Shown here one piece after another: positions 44,801-53,191 of a stretch of 64,000 nt of DNA; within the stretch, counting starts at the first letter, position 1; each line of letters begins with the position of its first letter. Under the pieces are notes generated by a model. That model had not been told where the DNA came from. It ran no database searches and was given only the letters and a program-made list of their open reading frames with translations. A program made the position numbers and the translations under genes. This DNA comes from Symbiodinium natans (taxonomy: Eukaryota > Sar > Dinophyceae > Suessiales > Symbiodiniaceae). The stretch is from positions 292,501 through 356,500 of the forward strand of contig CAJNDS010002067.1 of assembly GCA_905221605.1 (NCBI GenBank), written 5' to 3'.

Positions 44801-45255
44801 CTCTCTCATAGGCAGAAACGCCCACACCGCGCCACAACACAGCTGAGAGGATCGAGGATATGAGTTTGAGAAGTGTCGTTCTAGAGGCCTCAGTTCCGAA
44901 ACTGCATCAGAGTGCAGTTTCAGGTCTCACAGTAGCATTGCTGCAGCCGATTTTGAGGCCAGAAAATTTGCTCGTAATCGGAATCGCCAGGATGCGTTCT
45001 GAGGCTGCGGAGTTGTGGAGTTCCACGCTGTTACACTCCACAACTCCGCAGCCTCAGAACTGCATCCTGTTGCGATTCCTTCCTCGCAAATTTTCTGGCC
45101 TTAAAATCGGCTGCAGCGATGCTACTGTGAGACCTGAAACTGCACTCTGATGCAGTTTCGGAACTGAGGCCTCTAGAACGACACTCCTCAAACTCAGACC
45201 TCGATCCTCTCAGCTGTGTTGTGGCGCGGTGTGGGCGTTTCTGCCTATGAGAGAG
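44801..45255. repeat. Near-perfect foldback palindrome, 455 bp
   Basis: Arms of about 220 bp: CTCTCTCATAGGCAGAAACG at the left end matches the complement of the right end, and the arms stay paired to the centre near 45,028 (GTTGTGGAG ... CTCCACAAC). Only scattered mismatches (for example GGATGCGTTC versus GAACTGCATCC) are visible. The arms contain smaller palindromes (ACTGCATCAGAGTGCAGT-like). Left flank is the S74 fragment. This could be a foldback element, and a transcript would form a long hairpin RNA. Confidence 0.88.
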
Positions 45256-45261
45256 GTGGTT

Positions 45262-45575
45262 TTTTGCAGCCATGATGCTTTCGTGATGCGACAAAAATGC
45301 TCCGTGATGCTTTCATGATGCGGCAACAATGCTTTCATGATGCGGCAAAATGCTTTCATGATGCGAGAAAATGCCTCAAAAATGCACGCGCGACGCGTTC
45401 ATTTGCACATGCCGCGCGACGCGTTCATTTTTTTGCATCCACGTGACGCGTGCACTTTTGCATGCCGTGAAACGCGTTCATTTGTGCATGCCGCGCGACG
45501 CGTTCATTTGCACACGCCGCGCAACGCGTACACTTTTGCATGCCGCGAAACGCGTGCACTTTTCGCGGTGGGCGT
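45262..45575. repeat. Two tandem repeat blocks: GATGCTTTCATGATGCGGCAA and GCCGCGCGACGCGTTCAT types
   Basis: First block (about 45,268-45,372): four to five imperfect units of about 20 nt. Second block (about 45,395-45,570): six imperfect units of about 27 nt with ACGCGTTCATTTG or ACGCGTGCACTTTTG. Long open frames across both are repeat translations and are not genes. Confidence 0.8.
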
Positions 45576-46195
45576 GCGGGGGAGATGGGGAGCTCGGGTC
45601 GAGAACGGTGCGGTGGCGCGGTGCGGCGGCGCGGTGGGCAATGCGGGGAGATGGAGAGCTCGGGCCGAGAACGGTGCGGTGCGGCGGGCGGTGCGGCGGC
45701 GCGATGCGGTGGGCATGCGGGGGAGATGGGGAGCTCGGGCCGAGAACGGTGGCGCGGTGCGGCGGTGCGGTGCGGCGGCGCGGTGGGCATGCGGGGGAGA
45801 TGGGGAGCTCGGGTCGAGAACGGCGGTGCGGTGCGGCGGCGCGGTGGGCATGCGGGGGAGATGGGGAGCTCGGGCCGAGAACGGTGCGGCGGTGCGGTGC
45901 GCGTGGCGCCGGCAGTCTCGTGTCGATGGGTGGGACAATGGGTGGGACAATGGGTGGGACAATCGGGTGGGACAATTGAGTGGCGACACTGTCGGGTGGG
46001 GCATGCGGTGTGGCGGTGCGGTGGCGCGGTGCGGTGCGGTGGGCATGCGGGGGAGATGGGGAGCTCGGGCCGAGAGCGGTGCGACGACGGCGGTGCAGCG
46101 GTGCGGTGCGGTGGGCATGCGGGGGGAGATGGGAGCTCTGGCCGAGAACGGTGCGGCGGTGCGGTGCGGCGGCGGTGCGACGGTGGCGCGCGGCG
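45570..46195 (+). repeat. Minisatellite of GGGGGAGATGGGGAGCTCGG units
   Basis: About seven units, each GTGGGCATGCGGGGGAGATG followed by GGAGCTCGGGCCGAGAACGG and a variable GCGGTGCGGC tail. Every unit has the same core but tail length differs, so period varies (about 60 to 85 nt). All six frames are largely open, which explains the many long ORFs here; no gene is supported. Confidence 0.85.
45918..46002 (+). repeat. GGGTGGGACAAT repeat inserted in the minisatellite
   Basis: Four tandem GGGTGGGACAAT dodecamers preceded by CGTGTCGAT and followed by GTGGCGACACTGTCGGGTGG. A near-identical block sits at 52,200-52,297, so this is a dispersed unit. The G-tract spacing could form a G-quadruplex. Confidence 0.8.
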
Positions 46196-46394
46196 AAAAC
46201 TTAAAACTGATGATCAAAAACCACTGACTTTCGCCGTGTAACCGATTTTTCTAGAGTGCCCTGCAGCCCCAACCCCTTGCTGCCCCGTAGGAGTGCCAAC
46301 CAAGTGCCCTGCATAAGCCCCGTAAGCCCGATCCCCCCTCCGAGAAGGCCCTAACCCTTAACATGTTTGCCGCGCCGCTCCATGGTTCAAGGGT

Positions 46395-46595
46395 GCACCG
46401 CAGCACAGCACGTAGCGTGGGGCACAGCACAGCACCACAGCACAGCACCGTAGCGTGGGGCACAGCACAGCACCGCAGCACAGCACCGCAGCACAGCACC
46501 GCAGCACAGCACCGCAGCACAGCACCGCAGCACAGCACCGCAGCATGGGGCACAGCACAGCAGCACAGGCACAGCACCGTAGCACCTCCGGCACA
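46395..46595. repeat. ACAGCACCGCAGC tandem repeat
   Basis: More than ten units of ACAGCACCGCAGC and its variant ACAGCACCGTAGCGTGGGGC. It precedes the ORF at 46,699 and encodes only Cys/Ala or Ser/Thr/His repeats. Confidence 0.85.
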
Positions 46596-46698
46596 CTCCA
46601 TGGCACAGAGGGGACACGCCATTCCTCGTAAGCTTTAAGGCACTTTCACAGACATTCACAGCCTGGGCTAGGCAGTAGCCACGGAAAGCTCGGACCCC

Positions 46699-47148
46699 AT
46701 GGCAAGCTTCATGCGCGGCACCGCGGTTGCGGTGCTCGCGTTGTGCGCGCTGCAAGCCCTGGCAGGGCCAGACGCGCTGGCCGGGCCGGCGGGCCATGGG
46801 CCCGCGGCGTCACAGGAGGAGGATCCGAGTAGACCCACGGAGGAGGTGGTACAGGCGGAGGTTGGAAGTGGGTCGGGGGGCTCCATGATGGGCGCGGCGG
46901 CGGAAGGAGCCCCCCAGGGCACGGCGGGGGGGGGCATGGCGGCGGCGGTGGCAGCCCCCCCCCAGGCCCCGGCGGAGGATGAGGACTCGGAGGAGGAGGC
47001 GGGGGCATCGGACAGCTCCTGCACGGAGGAGATACAGGAGCGGAGGCGGAGAGCTGCGATGGAGGCAGCCCGGGAGAAGGCTGGCGGTGCGGCGCAGGGG
47101 ACGGGTGGAGGAGGAGGAAAGGGCCCGAGCCGCGGCCCAGAGGGCTGA
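46699..47148 (+). CDS. Hypothetical secreted acidic/coiled protein, possibly frameshifted
   Basis: Begins with a clear signal-peptide pattern: basic MASFMRG, then a hydrophobic AVAVLALCALQALAG core. An Ala/Gly/Glu-rich region and an acidic DEDSEEEAGASDSS tract follow, then a charged helix EEIQERRRRAAMEAAREKAG. At about 47,090 the frame runs into Gly repeats and a stop at 47,148, while another frame continues the same kind of helix (AQRAEARREEE repeats, about 47,100-47,290), so a frameshift there is likely. No family is recognised. Confidence 0.45.
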   Translation: MASFMRGTAVAVLALCALQALAGPDALAGPAGHGPAASQEEDPSRPTEEVVQAEVGSGSGGSMMGAAAEGAPQGTAGGGMAAAVAAPPQAPAEDEDSEEEAGASDSSCTEEIQERRRRAAMEAAREKAGGAAQGTGGGGGKGPSRGPEG

Positions 47149-47385
47149 GGCCCGCAGGGAGGAGGAAGTGGCGGCTCAGAGGGCCAAGGAAGCCGCGGCC
47201 CAGAGGGCTGAAGCCCGCAGGGAGGAGGAGGAAGCGGCGGCCCAGAGGGCCAAGGAAGCCGCGGCGGCCCAGAGGGCCAAGGAGGCAAGCGGCGGCGAGG
47301 GCCAGGGAGGAAGCTGAGGCGCGCAGGAGACGGGAGGAAGCCGCGGCCCAGAGGAGGAGGGAGGAGGCTGCCAGGGAGGCGGAGG

Positions 47386-48183
47386 GTGAGCCCCGTGGTG
47401 GTGGAGGTGCCAGGGCTGGCAAGGGTGGCGGAGCTCATCGAGAGGCTCCTAGACCGCCCCCTCGCGGCGTGGGGCGGTCCGGAGCGGGGGCCAGACGGCC
47501 GGTTCCTCCCGGCCGGTGGGAGGAAGGCGCCCCCGACACCGGGCTCTGTGCCCGGGACACCTGGCGGCCTGAGCTCCGCCCCTACCACGCCCGGCAGGCC
47601 ACGCCGCAAACGTTGCGGCCGCTGCAAGGCATGCCAGCAAGGCCTGCCGGCCAGAGCTGCGCGCGCTCCTTGCGCGGACTGGGCGGAGGAGGAGCCCGCC
47701 GCGAAGGTGGAGGAGCCCGCCGCGAAGATGGAGGAGGGGGCGGAGAGCCGCGCCTGTTGGCTCTGGAAGTGGCGGAGGGAGGCGACGGGTCAAGCAGCGC
47801 AGCCCGCCGCCGGGAGGAGGAGGCCGCAGAAGACGCAGCGCTGTCGCTGCTGGAGGAGGAAGGTAGGAGGAGGAAGAAGAAGGAGGAGGAGGAGGATGGG
47901 CGGAAGAAGAAGAGGAAGAGGAAGGACCGCAGCCCCTCGCCTGACGGCCCTGGCAGAGGAGGCGCTGCTGGCGGCCGGCGAGACCGCGACCGGCGCGACC
48001 GCGGCGATCGCCGCAGTGGCGCGGCCATGGCTGCATCCTGAGCGGGGGCATGGAGCACGGCACCACGGACACAACACATCAACACAGCAGGACACCACAC
48101 ACAGCACGACAGCACAGCAAGACAACAGCAAGACAACACAGCACAGCCTAGACCTAAGACAGCAGCAACAAACACCATGGTAG
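47386..48183 (+). CDS. Hypothetical protein with a CGRCKAC cysteine motif
   Basis: Possible downstream continuation of the coiled protein at 46,699 in a third frame, or a separate gene. The opening VVVEVPGLARVAELIERLLD looks folded and KRCGRCKACQ (near residue 75) resembles the start of a CXXC-type zinc finger, but the second cysteine cluster is not seen. After about residue 95 the sequence turns into Glu/Ala/Lys repeats and Arg-rich low complexity. Its end (48,060-48,180) is CACA/CAGCA-rich and looks untranslated. GC-rich DNA leaves many frames open, so confidence is low. Confidence 0.35.
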   Translation: MSPVVVEVPGLARVAELIERLLDRPLAAWGGPERGPDGRFLPAGGRKAPPTPGSVPGTPGGLSSAPTTPGRPRRKRCGRCKACQQGLPARAARAPCADWAEEEPAAKVEEPAAKMEEGAESRACWLWKWRREATGQAAQPAAGRRRPQKTQRCRCWRRKVGGGRRRRRRRMGGRRRGRGRTAAPRLTALAEEALLAAGETATGATAAIAAVARPWLHPERGHGARHHGHNTSTQQDTTHSTTAQQDNSKTTQHSLDLRQQQQTPW

Positions 48184-48930
48184 CGTGGTAGCTGCAGCTG
48201 TAGCTGAGGCTGAGCCGGGGCCCACACCCACCGCAATAGCTTACAGTTAGGGTTCTAGCTACGGGTGGCAGTAACAGAGTCCTATGGGTGTAAGCCTAGG
48301 GTGGGCCCCCCCGGTGCCAGGGTCCTTAAGCAGCATTGGTAGCAGAATATAGGGGTCTAAACTTACCGGCACCGGGAGGCGGCAGGTAAAAAACGGTATT
48401 AGCGGTGGGTGCTAGGGGGGCGTGGGCCCTAGCAGTTTTGTAGGCCGACAAGGTACCCATGCGGGGCCTTGCACTCGAGGGGTGGCTTTCCAAAAGGTGG
48501 GGCGCGCCTTGGGTTTCCCCAACCCCTTCGGTTGCCCCACCCCTAGGACCTTAGGTGCCCGAACCCCCTTCCGCGGTCTCCCGTCCCTTGTCCTCCCTCA
48601 AGTGCCCGAGCCCTCCCCCCGGAACCTTGCGGCCTCTGCGTCCCTAAGCCCCCCGTAAGCCCCTGAGGGTTTGCCCCCCTTCCAGGGTCTTTCAGGGCAC
48701 CCCACCCCCTGGTGTACCAACCCTAGGTCCCGAGACCCTTAGGGCCCGCCTGGTTGTCCCCCCGTCTTCTTTCTCGAGAGGGGCTTCGGCCCCTCTCTCC
48801 TTTTTTTCCCGGCCGATGGGGGGGCGCCTTCTCGTGGCGGCCGGGGTCAGTACCCCTACGGGGGGAAGCCAGGACCCCCCCAACACTCCTTTTTCCGCGT
48901 GTGCGCAGGCCTGTACCGTCGCCTCGCCCC
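48184..48930. other. Intergenic stretch without a supported gene
   Basis: GC-rich DNA with CCCTAGG/CCCTTAGG-like words and several GGGTGC and GGTACCC motifs. Short frames exist on both strands but none has a motif or a homologue in the window. Confidence 0.5.
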
Positions 48931-48937
48931 TTGCCCT

Positions 48938-49534
48938 TCAGACGAGCATGCGGTACAGCGCGCCCTCGCCGTCCCGGAACTCGTCCTCCTCGCCCGCCAA
49001 GGGCTCGCTCTCCACCAGGTCCAGCGCCCGCGCCACGTGGTAGTCGCACGCGCTCCGTCCCCGCCGCGCCGCCGGGCGCAGCAGGCTCTGCTCCAGCGCG
49101 TGGCGCCGGCCCCGGCAGGGGGCCATCCTTTCCACGGTGATGCGCAGCGCGCGCAGCTCCCACACCGCGCACCGGCCGACCTCCCGCAGGCGGCAGGAGC
49201 ACTCCGCCAGGAACATGTTGTGGAGCTCCCGCTGGAAGGTCAGCACCCTCGTGCGCAGGGGGTCCTCGCGGAGGGCCCGGCAGGCGCCCAGCCAGCCGAG
49301 CGCGTCCCGCCCGCGCACCATGGCCTCGTGGTTGTACGCGAGCCCGGCCCACATGCGCTCGGCCATGTGCTGCAGGTGGTGGTAGAAGGGCACAGAGTCC
49401 GCCTGCCAGTCCCGGGGCAGCAGCCAGAGCAGGATCTCCTGCAGCAGGCAGGGCGGCAGCGCGCGGAAGGCGCCCGCGGCACGGCGCCGCCTGGCCACGC
49501 GGGGCACGAAGAAGAGCTCGCTCTGGGGCGCCAT
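48938..49534 (-). CDS. Unknown protein, paralogue of 52,545-53,084 (family X, member 1)
   Basis: 198 residues from the ATG at 49,534 (MAPQSELFF), which sits in an ACAGCCATGG context like its neighbours. Shared with the gene at 52,545-53,084, in order: LPxxLLxxxxxxLLPxxW near the N-terminus, H-x2-H followed by RMW.G and NH (HHLQHMAERMWAGLAYNHEA here), R..F..ELH.MFL.EC..R (FQRELHNMFLAECSCRL), and a basic RR.R.A.D.V motif near the C-terminus. The Leu/Trp/His pattern at the start faintly recalls an F-box-like helix pair, but this is only an impression. Function is unknown; it is probably part of the virus-like gene set. Confidence 0.6.
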   Translation of the reverse strand: MAPQSELFFVPRVARRRRAAGAFRALPPCLLQEILLWLLPRDWQADSVPFYHHLQHMAERMWAGLAYNHEAMVRGRDALGWLGACRALREDPLRTRVLTFQRELHNMFLAECSCRLREVGRCAVWELRALRITVERMAPCRGRRHALEQSLLRPAARRGRSACDYHVARALDLVESEPLAGEEDEFRDGEGALYRMLV

Positions 49535-49628
49535 GGCTGTTTGATGCGGAAACGGCTGCAAAGCTGCGGAGGCTCCGTGGCTGCAACTGCTGCAAGCCTC
49601 TATCCAATTTTTTACCCTCCCGCGTCTC

Positions 49629-50150
49629 TCAGCGCCGCGACCTGCGCAGCTCCCGTAACAGCCGCGCGATCGCGTCCACCGCGTTCTCGCCCAGCACCAG
49701 GCGGTGGTTCTCCTGGTTGAGGAAGAGCCACAGCAGTAGGCGGGCCCGATGCGGGAGGCCCTGGCGGCGCAGACGGCCCGCAGCGTGCTCCAGCTGCTGC
49801 GCGGTCCTCTCCAGCCTCTCGGGCTTGAGCTCGCTCCCCTCCGCCTCGGGATCCAGGAGCCCGGTGCCCAGCGCGCGCAGGCGCCGGTGCTCCCGGGCGT
49901 GGTAGGCCCGCAAAGCCTCCAGCACCTCCCGCTGGAAGCGCCGGTCCTCCGCCTCCAGGCGCTCCTCCGCCTCCCGCGCCCGCCAGGCCAGCAGGTGCGG
50001 GTCCAGGAAGCTGGCGCCGCAGGCCCGCAGGGCCCGGGCCTCCTTCACGTCCTGTTTCAGCCGCGCAAAGACGCGGTTCCGCCGGTCCACCCGCGGCGGC
50101 GGCTTCGGGAGCCGCTCGTCCTCCTCCCAGCTGCTGTCCGAGCTGTCCAT
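49629..50150 (-). CDS. Hypothetical charged helical protein
   Basis: 173 residues: acidic Ser-rich start (MDSSDSSWEEDERLPKPPP), then almost continuous Arg/Glu/Leu/Ala helix (AREAEERLEAEDRRFQREVL), and a C-terminal hydrophobic helix (RARLLLWLFLNQENHRLVLG). Start ATG is in the same CACAGCCATGG context as the neighbouring minus-strand genes. No family is recognised. Confidence 0.5.
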   Translation of the reverse strand: MDSSDSSWEEDERLPKPPPRVDRRNRVFARLKQDVKEARALRACGASFLDPHLLAWRAREAEERLEAEDRRFQREVLEALRAYHAREHRRLRALGTGLLDPEAEGSELKPERLERTAQQLEHAAGRLRRQGLPHRARLLLWLFLNQENHRLVLGENAVDAIARLLRELRRSRR

Positions 50151-50294
50151 GGCTGTGATGCTTGAATGGCTGCAGAGCTGTGCCGTTGCGTTCGTGCTCC
50201 CCCTGCCTTGGTCGGTGCAAAAAAAAAAGAAGAGGCGGGCAGCGGGCCTTTATCTCGGGGGGCGATGCTGTCCTGCCCCCGTGGGTGGTGAGAC

Positions 50295-52120
50295 CTACTT
50301 CAGGCGGAACTGCACCCTGGCCTCGTCGGCCTCGACGGATTTCTTGGATTTGGGCGCGACGAGCTTGCCGGTGCCGGAGTTGATGGCGTAGAGCTCGTTG
50401 GCCCACCTGTTCGTGCCCCAGCGCAGCCGCGAGGCCTCCACTGTTCCGTTGGCCGTGCTGGCGGTGAGGATCTCCAGGTCCGCCCTGTACTGCTCGAGCG
50501 TCCTGGCCGCCAGCTCCAGCCACTCCGCGTTCTTGTGCGTCACGCGACGCACCCGCAGGCCCAGCACGGTCTCCACATCGGGCTCCGCGGGCTCCGCGGG
50601 CTCCTCGGGCTCCGGGTCCTCGGGCTCAGGGGCTTCCTCGGCGTCCTCGGGCTCCTCCGCGGGCTCCTCAGGCTCGGGGGGGTTTCCTCGGTGTCCTGGG
50701 GCTCCTCCGCGTCCTCCGTGGCCTCCGCGTCCTCCATGGCGGCGTCCTGGGGCTCGTCCTCCATGGCCTCCATGGTCGGGGCCTCCTCCGCGTCCTCGAC
50801 ATCCTCCAAGGCCAGCTGGAGCTTGGTGACGCTCTGGTTCCAGAGGCGCGGTTTGATTTCGTAGACCCTGCCCTCCAGCTTCTTGAAGTCGCAGGGGCGG
50901 TGCCATCTGTCCCAGACGGGCGCCATCAACGACTCCCTGTCGCCGAACCGGTCTGCGGCTTCAGCGTCCTCCTGGATCACGCGCACGCGGTAGCTGGGTC
51001 CGATCGGGGAGTAGCCGAAGACGCCCACCACGGTGAAGCGCAGCTTCTCGCCGTTCAGGTCCAGCTCGTGAAGCTCGCCGAGGGGCTCGTCGGGCTCGGC
51101 GGGGTCCGCAAGGCCGCTGCTGGCGGCCGTGCTCTCCTGTTCCGGCTCCGCCGCAACCTTCAGGGGCTCCTGGCTCCACACGGGCTCCGCAACCTGCTCG
51201 ACCACGTGGCTCCGCACGGACTCCTCCGCCGCGGTCTCCGCCGGTCTCTTCAGCCTGAGGAACTCGGCCGGGTTGAAGTACTGCGCGCGAAAGCGCATGC
51301 CCAGGAGCGCCGCGGTGATGTTTTTCTGGGTGGCGGCTTCCTTGACCTTCCCGTCCACGAACTGCGCCGCCACGGCGCCGCGCTTGGTGACGGCCTGCAG
51401 CTGCTCGAAGAGGCTCTTGCCCGTCCTGGGATGCCTCGGCAAGGTTTGCAGGGCCTTGAGCTGGGTCGCGTCGCAGGGCTCCAGCTGGAGCCGCACGCCG
51501 TGGTTTCCCATCTCCACCAGGCGGCAGGTCACGCCGTGGAAGTCGAAGGGCTCGTCGGCCTGGTAGTCGCACAACCGCCGCTCCGCTCCGGCACGGACGA
51601 CGACGCCGTCCTGGTGGGAGTCGCCCTCCTCCAGCGGGATCTCGAAGGGCTCCATGGCCTTGCGGCGCTTCTCGGCCTGCTTCTCCTCCTCCCGCTCCTC
51701 TTTGAGCGCGCGCTTCTTTTGCTCCTTGCCGGCGTCGATCACCGCCTGGATCTCCTTGGAGCTGCCGGGCTTGCCCACGAGGCGCTGCAGCAGGTCGTCG
51801 AGGCGCTGGTCGCGGTCGGAGGAACTCGACGCGCCCGAAGTGATCATGGTCTCCAAGCGGTCGAAGCGCTGCTCCAGCGTGGCGGTCCCCTGCCTCACCT
51901 CGCCCACCACCATCTCGCTGGAAGCCTGGTTGCTGGCGATGACGCGGTCGGCCTCCGCGGTGATGTGTCGGCGCTCCAGGATGCCCCGCGACCGCTTCTG
52001 CTTCAAGGCTGCGATCTGCGCCTCATACTTCGCCTTCTCCTCAGGAGACACGCCATCGGCCTTGCTCTTTTTGGTGAGGTACTTGATCTTCCTCGATTCC
52101 GGAGCAGGCTGGCTCGGCAT
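50295..52120 (-). pseudogene. Hypothetical coiled-coil protein with acidic repeat, frameshifted at a C7 run
   Basis: Starts at ATG 52,120 (MPSQPAPESRK; AGCCATG context). Lys-rich N-terminus, a helical region (RFDRLETMITSG, RDQRLDDLLQRLVG), a basic KKRALKEEREEEKQAEKRRK tract in pieces, then a folded middle with CDYQADEPFDFHGVTCRLVE and FNPAEFLRLKRPAE, and a beta-rich part (LRFTVVGVFGYSPIGPSYRV). A Glu/Pro/Asp repeat follows; within it, at seven consecutive C (about 50,680-50,686), the frame must slip for the protein to continue as EPEEPAEEPED and end at VQFRLK (50,295). The break lies in a homopolymer, so an assembly error is as likely as a mutation. Function is unknown. Confidence 0.55.
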
Positions 52121-52199
52121 GGCTGCGTTTGCTCTTGGCTGTGTAAGCGGGTGAGTGAATTTGTTGAGCTGGAGATTAGCTTCGGACCAGGGCGAACGC

Positions 52200-52440
52200 G
52201 CGTGTCGACGGGTGGGACACTGGGTGGGACAATGGGTGGGACAATGGGTGGGACAATCGGGTGGGACAATTGGGTGGCGACACAATCGGGTGGGGCAACC
52301 ACACCGGCTACGCCGAGGTTGGGTGCCCCGATGGGTGCCCCGATGGGTACCCCGATGGGTACCCCGATGGGTACCCCGATTTTGAAATTGGGGTACCTGT
52401 CGGGGTACCCGTCGACAGTCGACACCGGCTAGCCGGAGGC
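52200..52440. repeat. GGGTGGGACAAT block followed by a GGTACCCCGATG block
   Basis: 52,200-52,297 repeats the block seen at 45,918-46,002 almost exactly, including GTGGCGACAC. It is followed by seven dodecamers CCCCGATGGGT(G/A) (about 52,322-52,383) and a palindromic GGGGTACC / GGTACCCC and GTCGAC cluster. It separates the gene starting at 52,120 from the one ending at 52,545. Confidence 0.85.
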
Positions 52441-52544
52441 CCTAAGCGGTGCCCTACCAGCAGGTGCCCTAACCGGTGCCCTAACCGTGGACGCTTTTTT
52501 CTCGACGCAGGCGGCCTGTGCGGTTCGCCGTGCCCGTGTTGAGC

Positions 52545-53084
52545 TTAGACCGGGAGGTTTTTCTTTAAGGTGTTGACGTGCTCCCAGGCAATCTCCAAGG
52601 GGATGTGCGACTGGTTGTCGAGCCTGGCATCGCGGACGATGTCGTACGCGGCCCACCGCGGGCGGCGGCGGCTGCGGCTGGCCAGCAGCATGCGAGAGTC
52701 GCGCAGCGCGCGGCGGCGCATGTTCTCGCGTTGCTCTTCGGATTCCCACGTTGCCCGAAAGTACTGGCACAGGTGCTCGGGGTACTTGCCCGCTTTCTCG
52801 ATGCGGCGGAGGCACTCACAAAGGAACATATCGTGCAGTTCCCATTGGTAGTAGTACAGGCGGAAGCTCCGCAGGCGGGTTTTAATTGCCTTGCTGACAT
52901 TCAGGAAGCGCTCCACCTCATTCGCGAGGAAAAACATCAAGTGGTTGTGACGGTTCCCTTCCCACATGCGTCGGGTTATGTGATGGCAGTGCACTGACCA
53001 CACATCAATCTCCTCGCAGCACCACTGCGTGGGGAGCATGAATCCCACCACCATTTCCAGGACATCACCCGGAAGACGCTCCAT
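52545..53084 (-). CDS. Unknown protein, paralogue of 48,938-49,534 (family X, member 2)
   Basis: 179 residues, ATG 53,084 in AGAGCCATGG context. N-terminus ERLPGDVLEMVVGFMLPTQW aligns with ALPPCLLQEILLWLLPRDW of member 1; CHHITRRMWEGNRHNHLM, the YYYQWELHDMFLCECLRRIE block and the basic SRRRPRWAAYDIVRDARL block align as well. The spacing of all blocks is preserved, so these are true paralogues, and this less GC-biased member is probably closer to the ancestral sequence. Function is unknown. It lies between repeats and the nuclease gene on the same strand. Confidence 0.65.
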   Translation of the reverse strand: MERLPGDVLEMVVGFMLPTQWCCEEIDVWSVHCHHITRRMWEGNRHNHLMFFLANEVERFLNVSKAIKTRLRSFRLYYYQWELHDMFLCECLRRIEKAGKYPEHLCQYFRATWESEEQRENMRRRALRDSRMLLASRSRRRPRWAAYDIVRDARLDNQSHIPLEIAWEHVNTLKKNLPV

Positions 53085-53191
53085 GGCTCTAGGAGTCTAA
53101 GAGCTCAAAAGGCTGCGGAAACCGGCAGTGCGATGGTCGTGCGTGCATGGTCATGGCTGACAAGGGATACCTACACTCGTGCAGTTTTTTT

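Noticed and set aside
45337-46241. Several long overlapping ORFs on both strands
   Set aside because: Direct translations of GC-rich tandem repeats; each unit gives the same peptide in all frames.
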